Assembly: GCA_035294245.1 (NCBI GenBank)
Contig: DATGLG010000059.1
Span: 1 to 60,488, forward strand
From: DATGLG01 sp035294245
Lineage (GTDB): Bacteria; Pseudomonadota; Alphaproteobacteria; JACZXZ01
Direction of reading: 5' to 3'
DNA length: 60,488 bases
The notes beneath the pieces are model-generated. The model searched no databases. It saw only the letters and a program-made list of their open reading frames with translations, and was not told the DNA's origin. The position numbers and the translations under genes are program-made. Below, in pieces: positions 16,171 to 24,786 of this stretch; position 1 is the stretch's first letter; each line of letters opens with the position of its first letter.

Positions 16171-17589
16171 CTAGTCGAGGATGAAGCCCGCCGGTCCGAT
16201 CAGCTTGCCGCCAGCGGCATTGAGGGGTGCTGCGCCGCCGACCGGTGCCGTCGGCTGCACGTCGCGGCCGCGGTAATAGAGATCCCAGTCATTGGGCGGC
16301 GTCATGCCGTCGCTCGGCGCCGCCATCTTGTGCTGCGAGACGGGGCGGACGAGATAGGGGGTGACGATAATGACGAGCTCGCTCTCGTTGCGCTGGAACT
16401 GCGTGGAGCGGAAGAGCGGGCCGAGCACCGGCACGTCGCCGAGGCCCGGCACCTTGTTCAAGGTATTGGCGATGTTGTTCTGGAGGAGTCCGCCGATGGC
16501 GAAGCTCTGGCCGCTGCCGAGCTCGATCGTCGTCTCGGCGCGCCGCGTCGAGAGCGCCGGGATGGTGAAGCCCTGGATCTGCACCTCTCCCGTGGTCGAG
16601 AGCTGGCTCACCTCGGGCCGCACCCGCAGGCTGATGCGCCCGTTGTTGAGGACGACGGGGGTGAAGGCGAGGGCGACGCCGAAGGGCTTGAACTCGACGC
16701 CGACGGTCTGGTTGCCCTCGGGCACCACGATGGGGAACTCGCCGCCGGCGAGGAAGCTCGCGGTCTCGCCGCTCATGGCCGTGAGGTTCGGCTCGGCGAG
16801 GATGCTGATAAGGCCGTTCTGGTCGAGGGCGTCGATCAGCGCGTTGACGTCGTTGCGCTGGCCGTGATAGCCGCCGAAGAAGCTGTTCTGCGCGGTGCCG
16901 TTGAGGCCCGGGGTCAGGGTACTGAACGTGGTGCCGGACGAGAACACCGGCCCGCCGGTGGCAAGGCCGAAGACGAAGCTGCCGGCATGGGCGATCGCAT
17001 CCCAGTTGATCCCGAGCTCCTTGATCACGTTGCGCGACACCTCGGCGACGCGGACGCGAAGATTGACCTGGTTCGGCGTCACGACCTGAAGGCGGTCCAC
17101 GAGCTGCTTGTCGTCGCTGACGAAGGGGCGCGCGATGCGGCGCGCTTCCTCGGCCTCGAGCGACGACCGCACATTGCCGACGAGAACGATCGAGCTGTCC
17201 ACGGCGCGCGCATCCACCGTGCTGGCGGGAAGGAGCTGGTGGAGCGCCGCCTGAAGGCGCGCGAGATCGCGCTTGATCACGACGGGACGCGCGAGGAGGA
17301 CGTGCTGCTCGCTGTCGACGGCGTAGAGCGAGGTCTCGCCGGGCTGCTTGCCGTAGAGATAGAGAAGCCGCGGCGACTTCACCATCACGTCGGCGATGGC
17401 GGGATTGGCGACGAACACCGTGTCGGCGTTGCGCTCGAGGCGGATGAGCGTGCCTTGATTGACGTCGAGGCCGATCGGCGCGCCCTTGGGCGGCACCAGC
17501 TCCTGGGCATGAGCGCCGCGGCGGCCACCGTCGGCGATGCCGAGGCCCACGACGAGCGCAAGGGCGAGGAGCAGGCGGAGCGCCCTCAT
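16171..17589 (-). CDS. cpaC: CpaC/RcpA outer-membrane secretin
   Basis: A 472-residue secretin. A signal peptide covers about residues 1-28 (LRLLLALALVVGLG ... AHAQE). Residues 40-190 are the N-terminal pilus/BON-like region (VFVANPAIADVMVKSPRLLYLYGKQPGETSLYAVD). The secretin core follows, with ISILAEPNLTAMSGETASFLAGGEFPI, TVGVEFKPFGVALAFTPVV and the hallmark GQSFAIGGLLQNN. It forms the outer-membrane channel through which the Flp fibre passes. It overlaps cpaB by 4 bp and precedes cpaD by 11 bp. All expected segments are present. Confidence 0.94.
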   Translation of the reverse strand: MRALRLLLALALVVGLGIADGGRRGAHAQELVPPKGAPIGLDVNQGTLIRLERNADTVFVANPAIADVMVKSPRLLYLYGKQPGETSLYAVDSEQHVLLARPVVIKRDLARLQAALHQLLPASTVDARAVDSSIVLVGNVRSSLEAEEARRIARPFVSDDKQLVDRLQVVTPNQVNLRVRVAEVSRNVIKELGINWDAIAHAGSFVFGLATGGPVFSSGTTFSTLTPGLNGTAQNSFFGGYHGQRNDVNALIDALDQNGLISILAEPNLTAMSGETASFLAGGEFPIVVPEGNQTVGVEFKPFGVALAFTPVVLNNGRISLRVRPEVSQLSTTGEVQIQGFTIPALSTRRAETTIELGSGQSFAIGGLLQNNIANTLNKVPGLGDVPVLGPLFRSTQFQRNESELVIIVTPYLVRPVSQHKMAAPSDGMTPPNDWDLYYRGRDVQPTAPVGGAAPLNAAGGKLIGPAGFILD

Positions 17590-18584
17590 AGCGCCATTCC
17601 CGGGACAACGACCGAGCCGAGGCCCGACATGCTCGGCAGCGGCGGCCGGGTGATCGTCGGCGGCGCGCCGGGAGCCGGGCCTGGTGCCGGCGCAGGTCCT
17701 GCCGCCGGCGCGGCGGGCGCCGCGGTGGTGACGGTGCTGCTGGAGCTGCCGCGCAGCACGGTGACGACGGGCGCGATGGGCGCCTCGTGGGGGGTCGCAT
17801 GGGGGCGGAGCAGGGGGCTCACATCGCTGTCCCAGGTATGGGTGACGAGGGCCGGTTGCGCAGTACCGTCGGCCGTGACGTCGCCATCATGGGCAAGGCT
17901 GCGGAGGCTGAGAGAGAGCTTGCCGAGCTCGCTCGCAACCTCGATGGCCTCGGCCTGCTTCGGCGTCACTTCGAAGGTGACGGTTTTGGCAAGAACCGGC
18001 TTGCCGTCCTTGTCGTCGGTGCTCTGATCGACGCCGACGACGCGCAGATTCGAGAGCACCGTCTCGCTCGCGGTGCGCGGCGGCTGGTTGGGGTCGGGCG
18101 AGACCTTGATGCTGTGCGACAGGATGACGTCGACATGGTCGCCGGGGAAGATGAGGCCGCCGACGCCGGAGGTCGGCGTCACCGGCACGGCGACGGCGCG
18201 CATGCCGGGACTGAGGACGGCGGCGAGAAAGCCGCGCTCGCCGGGCTTGATCACGCGCCCATTGGTGACGGGCTCGCCCGCCGCGATGAGGCCGCGCACC
18301 ACGGCGCCGACGAGCGCCTTGGGATCGTCCTTGCCCTTGCGCAAATAGTTGGCGTTGAGCTCGACATTCGGCCAGGCCTGCCAGCGCAGATCCTCCGGGC
18401 GCACGAAGCTGCCCATGGGCAGGTCCTTGGCCGCGACGAGCACATAGGTCGAGGCGTCCTTCGGGGCCATCTCCTGGGATGCGAGCGCCGCGCGCTGGCT
18501 CGCCAGCCAGCTTTTCGCGAGACGCGCCGTGCCGATGGCGATGACGAGCGCGAGGATGACGAGGATGAGGACGCGCGGCTTCAT
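17586..18584 (-). CDS. cpaB: CpaB/RcpC Flp pilus assembly protein
   Basis: A 332-residue protein with an N-terminal membrane anchor (VLILVILALVIAIGTARLAKSWL) and a SAF-type domain (VLVAAKDLPMGSFVRPEDLRWQAWP, AAGEPVTNGRVIKPGERGFLAAVLSPGMRAVAVPV) followed by FPGDHVDVILSH, the standard CpaB core. The last 80 residues are Ala/Pro-rich and non-conserved. CpaB modulates the secretin channel, possibly through peptidoglycan contact. Its RBS AAAGGGG lies inside a short palindrome containing the cpaA stop codon (18589-18605), so its translation may depend on cpaA translation. Confidence 0.93.
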   Translation of the reverse strand: MKPRVLILVILALVIAIGTARLAKSWLASQRAALASQEMAPKDASTYVLVAAKDLPMGSFVRPEDLRWQAWPNVELNANYLRKGKDDPKALVGAVVRGLIAAGEPVTNGRVIKPGERGFLAAVLSPGMRAVAVPVTPTSGVGGLIFPGDHVDVILSHSIKVSPDPNQPPRTASETVLSNLRVVGVDQSTDDKDGKPVLAKTVTFEVTPKQAEAIEVASELGKLSLSLRSLAHDGDVTADGTAQPALVTHTWDSDVSPLLRPHATPHEAPIAPVVTVLRGSSSSTVTTAAPAAPAAGPAPAPGPAPGAPPTITRPPLPSMSGLGSVVVPGMAL

Positions 18585-18588
18585 AATG

Positions 18589-18605
18589 GCCCCTTTTAAA
18601 GGGGC
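18589..18605 (-). promoter_or_regulatory. cpaA-cpaB junction hairpin covering the cpaB Shine-Dalgarno
   Basis: GCCCCTTTTAAAGGGGC is a near-perfect palindrome. In the mRNA it can fold as a 7-bp stem with the loop UAA, and that UAA is the cpaA stop codon. The 3' arm is the AAGGGG ribosome-binding sequence of cpaB, ending 4 bases before its ATG. A ribosome finishing cpaA would melt the stem and free the site. The structure is seen in the sequence; the coupling role is inference. Confidence 0.5.
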
Positions 18606-19111
18606 ATAGTTAACAGCATGTGAACGCCGACGACGGAGGCTCCGGCGGCGATGGCGATGCCATAGGGCAGGACCTCCCGCTCATCGACCTTAAGCGGAGT
18701 CCTCAGGGCGCCGCGAATGCCGGCCGCCTTGAAGCGATTGGCATACTGGGCGAACCAGAGAGGCAAAGCGAGAAGCGCCCCGGTCACGCCCATGACGACG
18801 AGGAGAATGGGAATGTAATGGGGGCCCGCCCACAGCCCGGCCGCGGCGAGGAGCTTGACGTCGCCGCCGCCGATGAATCCCCGGCTGAACAAGGCGGCGC
18901 CGGCAATGAAGAGCACGGCCGCGGTGATCAGCCCGCCGAGCCAATTGACCGGCATTGCGCTCGCGAGCACATGGGAAGGGTAGAGGAGAACGATCCCCAG
19001 GCAGGCGGTGTTGGGAACGCGAAAGTGAAGTGAATCGGAAAGCGCCGCCCAGGCGAGCAGGCCGAGGAAGAGGACGATCAGAAGATGCTCGGTGGAGGCT
19101 GCGACGGCCAT
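18596..19111 (-). CDS. cpaA: CpaA/TadV prepilin peptidase (A24 family)
   Basis: A 171-residue polytopic membrane aspartic peptidase of the short TadV type, without the methylase domain of PilD. The two catalytic aspartates are visible in LAWAALSDSLHFRVPN (near residue 25) and in the GxGD-type motif GGGDVKLLAAAGLW (about residues 76-89). About five or six helices. It should cleave the Flp prepilin and the TadE/F-type pseudopilins after glycine. It lies 133 bp downstream of flp and directly upstream of cpaB. Confidence 0.92.
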   Translation of the reverse strand: MAVAASTEHLLIVLFLGLLAWAALSDSLHFRVPNTACLGIVLLYPSHVLASAMPVNWLGGLITAAVLFIAGAALFSRGFIGGGDVKLLAAAGLWAGPHYIPILLVVMGVTGALLALPLWFAQYANRFKAAGIRGALRTPLKVDEREVLPYGIAIAAGASVVGVHMLLTMPL

Positions 19112-19244
19112 GGCGCGGTGTCCTGAAGGCTGGCCGATGGGTCCTACGGCGCTTGGGCTCTCGGACGGGGGCGGCGGGCGGCCTTGCGGCCGACCCGCGC
19201 AACCCCGTGTGCCGAAGCTACCAGCCTAAGCCGGTTTCCGGTTA

Positions 19245-19448
19245 TCACCCACCGGAGCCCGAGCCCGAGCCCTGGCTGGCGGCCGTGCTGAGCTTGTTGC
19301 CGATGAAGTTGAAGGTGTTGCCCAGATCGCCGCCGACGATCGTGAAGGCGCCGACCGCGGCCACCGAGATGAGGGCGGCGATCAGGCCATACTCGATCGC
19401 GGTCGCCCCGGACTCATCCTGGATGAGCTGCTTCAAAGTCGTGAGCAT
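19245..19448 (-). CDS. flp: Flp type IVb major pilin
   Basis: A 67-residue prepilin. The leader is MLTTLKQLIQDESG, cleaved after Gly14, and the mature protein begins ATAIEYGLIAALISVAAVGAF, with the Flp signature Glu5-Tyr6 after the processing site and a continuous hydrophobic helix. The C-terminus ends in an unusual Ser/Gly tail (GSGSGSGG), likely flexible and exposed. GGGAG lies 7-11 bases upstream of the ATG at 19448. An exact CtrA-type box sits 60 bp before the start codon. The fibre subunit is typically made in large excess over the downstream assembly genes. Confidence 0.95.
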   Translation of the reverse strand: MLTTLKQLIQDESGATAIEYGLIAALISVAAVGAFTIVGGDLGNTFNFIGNKLSTAASQGSGSGSGG

Positions 19449-19507
19449 GGAATGTGACTCCCTTGCCAAAGATGGACGGTAACCGCGCGATCCTAAGTCG
19501 AGAGGTC

Positions 19508-19522
19508 TTAAAAAGAGATTAA
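19508..19522 (-). promoter_or_regulatory. CtrA-type box upstream of flp pilin
   Basis: TTAA-AAAGAGA-TTAA followed by C matches the full CtrA consensus TTAA-N7-TTAAC exactly, reading on the plus strand. It begins 60 bp upstream of the flp start codon. CtrA is the cell-cycle master regulator of Alphaproteobacteria and activates pilA in Caulobacter. A second exact box lies upstream of tadG. Confidence 0.65.
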
Positions 19523-19571
19523 CAGGAAGAACTCAAAACGCATGCTCCAAATTTTATTTGAGGATACATAG

Positions 19572-19589
19572 AATAAAATGGATTTTATT
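19572..19589. repeat. AT-rich inverted repeat upstream of flp
   Basis: AATAAAA-TGGA-TTTTATT is a perfect 7-bp inverted repeat with a 4-base spacer in an AT-rich island between the sterol desaturase-like gene and flp. A related arrangement (AATAAG ... CTTTATT, 21551-21569) lies upstream of the glycine-rich PEP-CTERM gene. It could be a binding site or simply AT-rich promoter DNA. Confidence 0.4.
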
Positions 19590-19627
19590 TAAGCGAGTAT
19601 TCTGTACAAATTTATCGAAGTTTTGTG

Positions 19628-20452
19628 TCAATCGCGACGCCGCGCGGAAAGCCTCACCGCTGCGAACCTTAGATCATGGCGGAAGGGCCAGAGGAGCGCG
19701 TCGAGGACATTATCGGGCAGGTCCGATGGGGCGAGCCCGGTATCGGGAAACTCCTCGCGCGACGGCCGCCAGGCGGTGCCGAACAGAACGTCCCAAAACG
19801 GCAGGAGATCGGCAAAATTCTTGTTCAGATGCTCCGGTCTCATCGAATGATGGATACGGTGGTATTGCGGCGTCGCAAGACAAAAGGACATGCGACCCGC
19901 GGGCACGCGGATGTTGAGATGCACCCAGACGTGGCTTGCGAAATAAATCATGGACGCAACACCCAAGATGATGGGGGGCGTCTTGAAGAGAATCCCCAAG
20001 AGCGGATAGACAACGACGGTCTTGATCCAGAATTCCAGCCAGAAATGGCGGAAGGCCGTCAGGGCGTTGATGGATTCCTCGCTATGATGAAATGAATGCA
20101 TCTCCCAGAGCGGCTTCCAGGCGTGCTGCGCGCGGTGCCACAGATACTCGAGCAGATCCGCGACAAGAAGATAGGACAGCAGAGATGCCAACCACCAAGC
20201 GCCGTCCGCTCGCAGAGAAATCAGGCCGCCGCCTGCGGCGTTGACCAGGCCGACGGCGATGCTTCCCCAGAACGGCGCCGTGCTCCTGAAGATGATTTGT
20301 TGCGCGATGGCGTAGGCGACGTCGAGTGCGAGATGCGACCGTGGTTGGCGGAGCTGCACGGGCCGAAGGCGCTCGATCGCCTGCCCGATCAGAAAGACAA
20401 ATGCTACAGTGAGAAAAGATACTGCGACAACGACAGCGCTCGACCCATCCAT
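19628..20452 (-). CDS. Sterol desaturase/fatty acid hydroxylase family protein
   Basis: A 274-residue membrane di-iron enzyme. The three-part histidine signature of the superfamily is complete: LWHRAQH (near residue 105), HSFHHSEE (near 119), and HRIHHS (near 199), among about four hydrophobic segments. Members hydroxylate or desaturate lipids such as fatty acids, sterols, hopanoids or carotenoids using O2; the substrate here cannot be told. The ATG at 20452 gives a hydrophobic N-terminus straight away. It is co-directional with flp, but the 180 bp AT-rich gap and the CtrA box suggest separate transcripts. Confidence 0.9.
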   Translation of the reverse strand: MDGSSAVVVAVSFLTVAFVFLIGQAIERLRPVQLRQPRSHLALDVAYAIAQQIIFRSTAPFWGSIAVGLVNAAGGGLISLRADGAWWLASLLSYLLVADLLEYLWHRAQHAWKPLWEMHSFHHSEESINALTAFRHFWLEFWIKTVVVYPLLGILFKTPPIILGVASMIYFASHVWVHLNIRVPAGRMSFCLATPQYHRIHHSMRPEHLNKNFADLLPFWDVLFGTAWRPSREEFPDTGLAPSDLPDNVLDALLWPFRHDLRFAAVRLSARRRD

Positions 20453-20506
20453 GAGATCCTATCGCCGATGCTGATGTTTTGATTCTAATGGTTCGTTCTG
20501 TTTGGC

Positions 20507-20621
20507 CGTCATGCCCGCGAAAGCGGGCATCCAGGCATGCAGCCCTGGATTCCGGCTCTGCGCGGAGCCTGTCCTCGGGCCCGCCTTCGGCGGGACCCGG
20601 GGGCTCCGGCCGGAATGACGA
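20507..20621. repeat. Dispersed inverted-repeat element, copy A
   Basis: It begins CGTCATGCCCGCGAAAGCGG and ends GGCCGGAATGACG, so the ends are inverted copies of one another, with further internal hairpins (CCCGCGAAAGCGGG; CCCGCCTTCGGCGGG). Related copies lie at about 31015, 43205 and 59239. It sits in the gap between two membrane-enzyme genes. Such elements are REP/MITE-like dispersed repeats of GC-rich Alphaproteobacteria. Confidence 0.75.
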
Positions 20622-20656
20622 CCTTTGAATGCGAATCGAATGTCAAAATCACAACG

Positions 20657-21427
20657 CTAATAAACCCCAGGAATCAGCCGCGCGGTGCGGCGGCTATAGG
20701 CCGCATATTCCGGAAAGACGCGGCGGAGCACTCGCTCCTCATAGCCGATGCGGACGAGCTGGAAGGCGACCTGCGCGGCCATGATTACGAGGGCGGCAAC
20801 CGAGGCGTAGCGGATGAAGACGCCAAGGCAGCAGACGAATTCCGCCCAATAAAGCGGATGGCGCACGACGGCATAGGCTCCTGTCGTCACCAGGCGCCGC
20901 GCCTCGGGCATGATGCTGAAGGAGCGGCCCAGTTGGCGAAGAATGCAGAGGGCGAGCGCCGTGCCGGCAAAAGTCACGATGCTCGCGGTGAAATCCTCCG
21001 CGAGCGAGAGATTGGCGCGGACCGGGAACAGGAACATGATCATCGGAAGGACGGTGCCGAAGAAGGCGGCAAGCCGGGGCGCGAGGCCGGCGGATTTCGC
21101 CAAGGGGCGAAGGCGGACGAGGGCGAGCCAGGCGACCAGCAGCATGAAGGAGCCGAGGCTCGCCAGCGAGAGGAGCTTGGCGATCGCGGGCGGCGTCGGC
21201 CCAAGCGTGACGATCTCCCGCGACACGCTGATGGCTCCGAGGAAATCGGGCAGGCCATAGACGGTAAAGAAGACGGCGACGAAGATACGCGCGCCGAGAT
21301 CGATCAGCCGCTCGCCGTCGAGGCTGGACAATGGCCGCCGCTGCGGAGCAACCGGCTCGGAACGTGGTGAGCGCCCCGATTCGGTGAGGCTCACGCCAAG
21401 TCCGCCGTCCGCTTCGCTGCTGCTCAT
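20657..21427 (-). CDS. Isoprenylcysteine carboxylmethyltransferase-family (PEMT/ICMT-like) membrane protein
   Basis: A 256-residue protein with about six hydrophobic segments after a 40-residue charged N-terminus. The catalytic C-terminus has the family signature: RLVTTGAYAVVRHPLYWAEFVCCLG (SAM-binding RHPxY), then RIGYEERVLRRVFPEYAAYSRRTARLIPG (the EE...F..Y..Y pattern). Members use S-adenosylmethionine to methylate lipids or membrane-bound substrates; the true substrate is unknown in most bacteria. It is divergent from the glycine-rich gene, with 280 bp of AT-rich DNA between their starts. Confidence 0.86.
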   Translation of the reverse strand: MSSSEADGGLGVSLTESGRSPRSEPVAPQRRPLSSLDGERLIDLGARIFVAVFFTVYGLPDFLGAISVSREIVTLGPTPPAIAKLLSLASLGSFMLLVAWLALVRLRPLAKSAGLAPRLAAFFGTVLPMIMFLFPVRANLSLAEDFTASIVTFAGTALALCILRQLGRSFSIMPEARRLVTTGAYAVVRHPLYWAEFVCCLGVFIRYASVAALVIMAAQVAFQLVRIGYEERVLRRVFPEYAAYSRRTARLIPGVY

Positions 21428-21707
21428 GGAGTCTCCGGGCGCAAGGATGTGCCCGGGAAGCTGATCACAGGCCCCTTAATAAGGGATGAAGATCAAGGCT
21501 AGGGAACAGAGCTGCGTAATATTTCCCAAAAGGATCATCTGAGAAAATAGAATAAGTTTTTGCTTTATTTGAGACGCTGCGGGGAGTCGGCACAAAATCC
21601 TCGGCGCCGCCGGGCGGGAGGAAAATCCTGAGCGGCGCGCAAACATCTTCTTCGGCGCGCGAAATGCTGGCAGAATGCGCCGTCGGATCGAAGGGGGAGC
21701 GCCGGCG

Positions 21708-24700
21708 ATGGGGGGCAAGACGCAATTCGCATCCGCGGCGCTCGCGTCGCTCCTCGGCCTCTGCGCCGGATTGCTGCCGGATCATGCCGGCGCCGAGATC
21801 ATCCTCGATCCCTCCATTCCCGGAATCTATGACGGCGTGACGCCTGGCGCCTCCGGGCTGCCGGCGAATGCCAACGCGAATGCGCCTGCCGATTCCAGCA
21901 ACACGGCGATCGCCAATGGCGGCAATGGCGCCGCCGGCGCCAATGGCGCGCCGGGGAATGGCGGACCCGGCGGCGATGGCGGCAGTGCTGTGGCCGCGGC
22001 GACCACGACGACTCCCGACATCGCCGGCAATGGCAGCGCCACTGCCACGGCGACGGGTGGGGCGGGCGGCAATGCGGGAACCGCGAGCGGTCCCGGCGCC
22101 CTCGGCGGCAATGGCGGCAAGGGCGGTGCCGCGACGTCCACGGCGAGCGTGAGCGGCGTCAGCCATGCCTCCGCCCAGGCAACGGCCACGGGCGGCGACG
22201 GCGGCAATGGCAGCCTCGCCAGCAACGGCGCATCCGGGGGCCTGGGCGGAACGGCGGGCGGCGCCTTGGCCCAGGCGACGGCGAGTGGGACGACCGACGC
22301 GGCGGCCGTCACTACCATCACCGGCGGCAATGGCGGCAAGGGCGCGAGCGGGCAGGCCGGCGCCGATGTCGCGAATGCCGGGATCTCCGCCTCGGCCTCC
22401 GGCGGGACCAGCGCGAGCGCGACCGCAGCGGCGACAGGCGGCAATGGCGGCGACGCCCTGCTGGCCACGGGAGCCGGCGGCAATGGCGGCGCCGCGACGC
22501 TCGACGACGCCGCGCAGGCCACCGGCGCAGGCGCGATCACCCTCGGTCAGCAGGCGACGGGCGGGCGCGGCGGCGCCGGCAATAGCGGCACGGCCGGCGC
22601 CGGCGGCGCCGGCGCCTCGAGCCTGGTCCTCACCACGAATGCGGCATCGACCACGGCGACGAGTGCCGCGACCGGGGGCATCGGCGGCGCCAATTCGGCC
22701 GGCGGCGCGGGTGCCGTTGGCGCCGACGGCACGGCGAGCCTCGACGTCCAAGGCAGCGGGAGCGGCAGCGTCAATCTCCTCGCCTCGGCGACGGGCGGTG
22801 CCGGCGGCGCAGCGAGCGGCGGCGGCGTTGCGGGGAATGGCGGCAACGGCGTCCTCGGCAACGGCACCGTCGGCGTCAACGGCGTCTCGGCGACGGGCAT
22901 CGTCACGGTCACCGGCGCCGCGACGGGCGGTGCCGGCGGCAATGCCGACGGGGCCGGGGGTGCTGCCGGAAGCGGCGCGAGCGTCTCGCTCTTCAACGCG
23001 GTGACCGGCGCCACCACGGGAACGCTCAACCTCATCCAGAGCGCCACCGGCGGCGCGGGCGGCACGGGCACAACTGGCGCAGCGCCTGGCGTCGCCGGCA
23101 CAGCGTCGAGCTCCCTCGTCGAAAGCAACACCTCGAGCGCCGCCAGCTACAATCTCACCACCAACGCCACTGGCGGCAAGGGCGGCAGCACCGATTCCGG
23201 GACCGCCAATGATGGCGGCAGCGCCGCGGCGCTGACCATCGGCAATACCAGTGTCTCCGGCGGCGTGGCGAGCGCCTCGGCCAATGCGACGGGCGGTGCC
23301 GGCGGCGATGGCCTCAACGGCGCAAGCGGCGGCTTCGGCGGCAACGCCAACGGCAATGCCAGCATGACGAATACCGGGGGGGCCGGAACCAGTGGTGCGG
23401 CTACGGGCGGCGCGGGCGGCGACAGCAGCGGCGGCGGCAATGGCGGCGGCGGGGCCGAGGCCATCCTGTCGCTGACGACGAGCACGACGAGCGGCCCGTC
23501 GATCTCCGGCGGCACCGCCACGGGCGGCAAGGGGGGAGGCAGCGATACGGGAGTCGCCGGCAACGGCGGCTTTGCCGAAGCCTTCATCACCGCCAATGCC
23601 GGAGACTCGACGGCCCTCGCCCAGGCCACCGCGACCGGCGGCAATGGCGGCGCCAGCCCCCTCGGAAGCGGCGGCCAGGGCGGCCTCGCCAATGCCTTCG
23701 CGACCGCCAATGCGACGAATTTCGCGGCGACGGCCCAGGCCCTGGGCTATGGCGGGCAGGGCGGCGCCGGCGCTGCAGGCAATGGCGGCAACGGTGGCAG
23801 CGGCAATGCCTTCGCCACGGCGACAGGCACCAACGGCACGGCAAGCGCCGATAGCCAGGCCTTCGGTGGCGCCTCGGCCAATGCCGGCCAGCCCGCCGGC
23901 ACCGCCAACGCGACCTCCATCGCCACCACCACCAACGGCTTCCAGGCCCAGGCGACGGCGCTGGCGAGGGGAAGCGGCGGCGGGAGCGCCTCGGCGACGG
24001 CCTCGACCAGCCTCGGCAGCCTCGCCTTGCTCCAAGCGGTCACCTCGGCGCCCACCGGCAGCACCGCCACGGCCAACTCCATCGTGAATACCGGCACCGG
24101 CCAGGCCTTCGTCAATCCGGGCCAGACCGCCTATGCCTTTGCGACGGGCGCGCCCGACAGCACCTATGTCAACCAGCTCGTCAACGGTCCACCCAACAAC
24201 GGCGCGCCCCACGTCGCGGACGCGCTTCTCCGTCCCGGCGCCACGGTGCTCGGCGCCGGCATCCTCGGCGCCAATTACGCGAGCGACGCGAGCGGCGAGA
24301 GCCATACCTACAGCGCCAGCGCCGAGTTCAAGTTCACCGCGCCGGTGACGGGAAGCGCCAATCTGCTTCTCGGCCTCATCAGCGCGCGGCAGACCGGCTT
24401 CGACGGCGGCGCCGGCTTCCAGTCGATGGATTTTTTCATCCAGGCGGATGGGGCCACGCTCAATAGCTGGACCTTTGCTACTCTGGCGGCGGCGACCACG
24501 TTCTTCACCGACAATGTGCTCGATCTCGGCCCGTGGGATTGGGCCGCCAATCCCACCCTCGACCTCACCTTCGGCTACGATCTTACCGCCGACGGGCCGG
24601 GCGGCTTCGGCGAGGACTTCATCTTCGGCGTCCCCGAGCCGGCGCCCTGGACCATCCTCGCCGCCGCGGCACTCGGGCTCTGGCTGCGCGTCCGCCGCCG

Positions 24701-24719
24701 CTCCCGGGTTTTTCTCTAA
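21708..24719 (+). CDS. Giant glycine-rich surface protein with PEP-CTERM-like sorting tail
   Basis: About 1003 residues. A signal peptide lies at the N-terminus (FASAALASLLGLCAGLLPDHAGA). Residues about 60-810 are repeats built on NGGNGG, GGAGG and ATGGxGG units rich in Gly, Ala, Thr, Ser and Asn, like mycobacterial PE_PGRS proteins in composition. Residues about 815-970 form a non-repetitive domain (YVNQLVNGPPN ... LDLTFGYDLTADGPGGFGEDF). The tail is VPEPAPWTILAAAALGLWL then RVRRRSR: a VPEP motif, a hydrophobic helix and an Arg cluster, the PEP-CTERM signal processed by exosortase. An in-frame ATG at 21675 is possible, but 21708 follows a GGGGGAG and begins the signal peptide. Likely a secreted adhesin or matrix protein. 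Confidence 0.82.
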   Translation: MGGKTQFASAALASLLGLCAGLLPDHAGAEIILDPSIPGIYDGVTPGASGLPANANANAPADSSNTAIANGGNGAAGANGAPGNGGPGGDGGSAVAAATTTTPDIAGNGSATATATGGAGGNAGTASGPGALGGNGGKGGAATSTASVSGVSHASAQATATGGDGGNGSLASNGASGGLGGTAGGALAQATASGTTDAAAVTTITGGNGGKGASGQAGADVANAGISASASGGTSASATAAATGGNGGDALLATGAGGNGGAATLDDAAQATGAGAITLGQQATGGRGGAGNSGTAGAGGAGASSLVLTTNAASTTATSAATGGIGGANSAGGAGAVGADGTASLDVQGSGSGSVNLLASATGGAGGAASGGGVAGNGGNGVLGNGTVGVNGVSATGIVTVTGAATGGAGGNADGAGGAAGSGASVSLFNAVTGATTGTLNLIQSATGGAGGTGTTGAAPGVAGTASSSLVESNTSSAASYNLTTNATGGKGGSTDSGTANDGGSAAALTIGNTSVSGGVASASANATGGAGGDGLNGASGGFGGNANGNASMTNTGGAGTSGAATGGAGGDSSGGGNGGGGAEAILSLTTSTTSGPSISGGTATGGKGGGSDTGVAGNGGFAEAFITANAGDSTALAQATATGGNGGASPLGSGGQGGLANAFATANATNFAATAQALGYGGQGGAGAAGNGGNGGSGNAFATATGTNGTASADSQAFGGASANAGQPAGTANATSIATTTNGFQAQATALARGSGGGSASATASTSLGSLALLQAVTSAPTGSTATANSIVNTGTGQAFVNPGQTAYAFATGAPDSTYVNQLVNGPPNNGAPHVADALLRPGATVLGAGILGANYASDASGESHTYSASAEFKFTAPVTGSANLLLGLISARQTGFDGGAGFQSMDFFIQADGATLNSWTFATLAAATTFFTDNVLDLGPWDWAANPTLDLTFGYDLTADGPGGFGEDFIFGVPEPAPWTILAAAALGLWLRVRRRSRVFL

Positions 24720-24786
24720 AATTCCTCCAATTTTATTCTGAACTTTATCGCGCTTTCTAGCGTCTGTTCTTGAGTATTACTTGCCG

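Noticed and set aside
18594..18617. A CtrA box at the cpaA-cpaB junction (TTAA ... TTAAC)
   Set aside because: The half-sites are about 10 bp apart, not 7, and lie within a coding junction.
21465..24305. A 946-residue open frame on the minus strand, antisense to the glycine-rich gene
   Set aside because: It is the mirror of GGC/GCC-rich repeats, which rarely create stops on either strand. It lacks an RBS and its composition (Gly/Ala/Arg) is a by-product. The plus strand has a signal peptide and PEP-CTERM tail.
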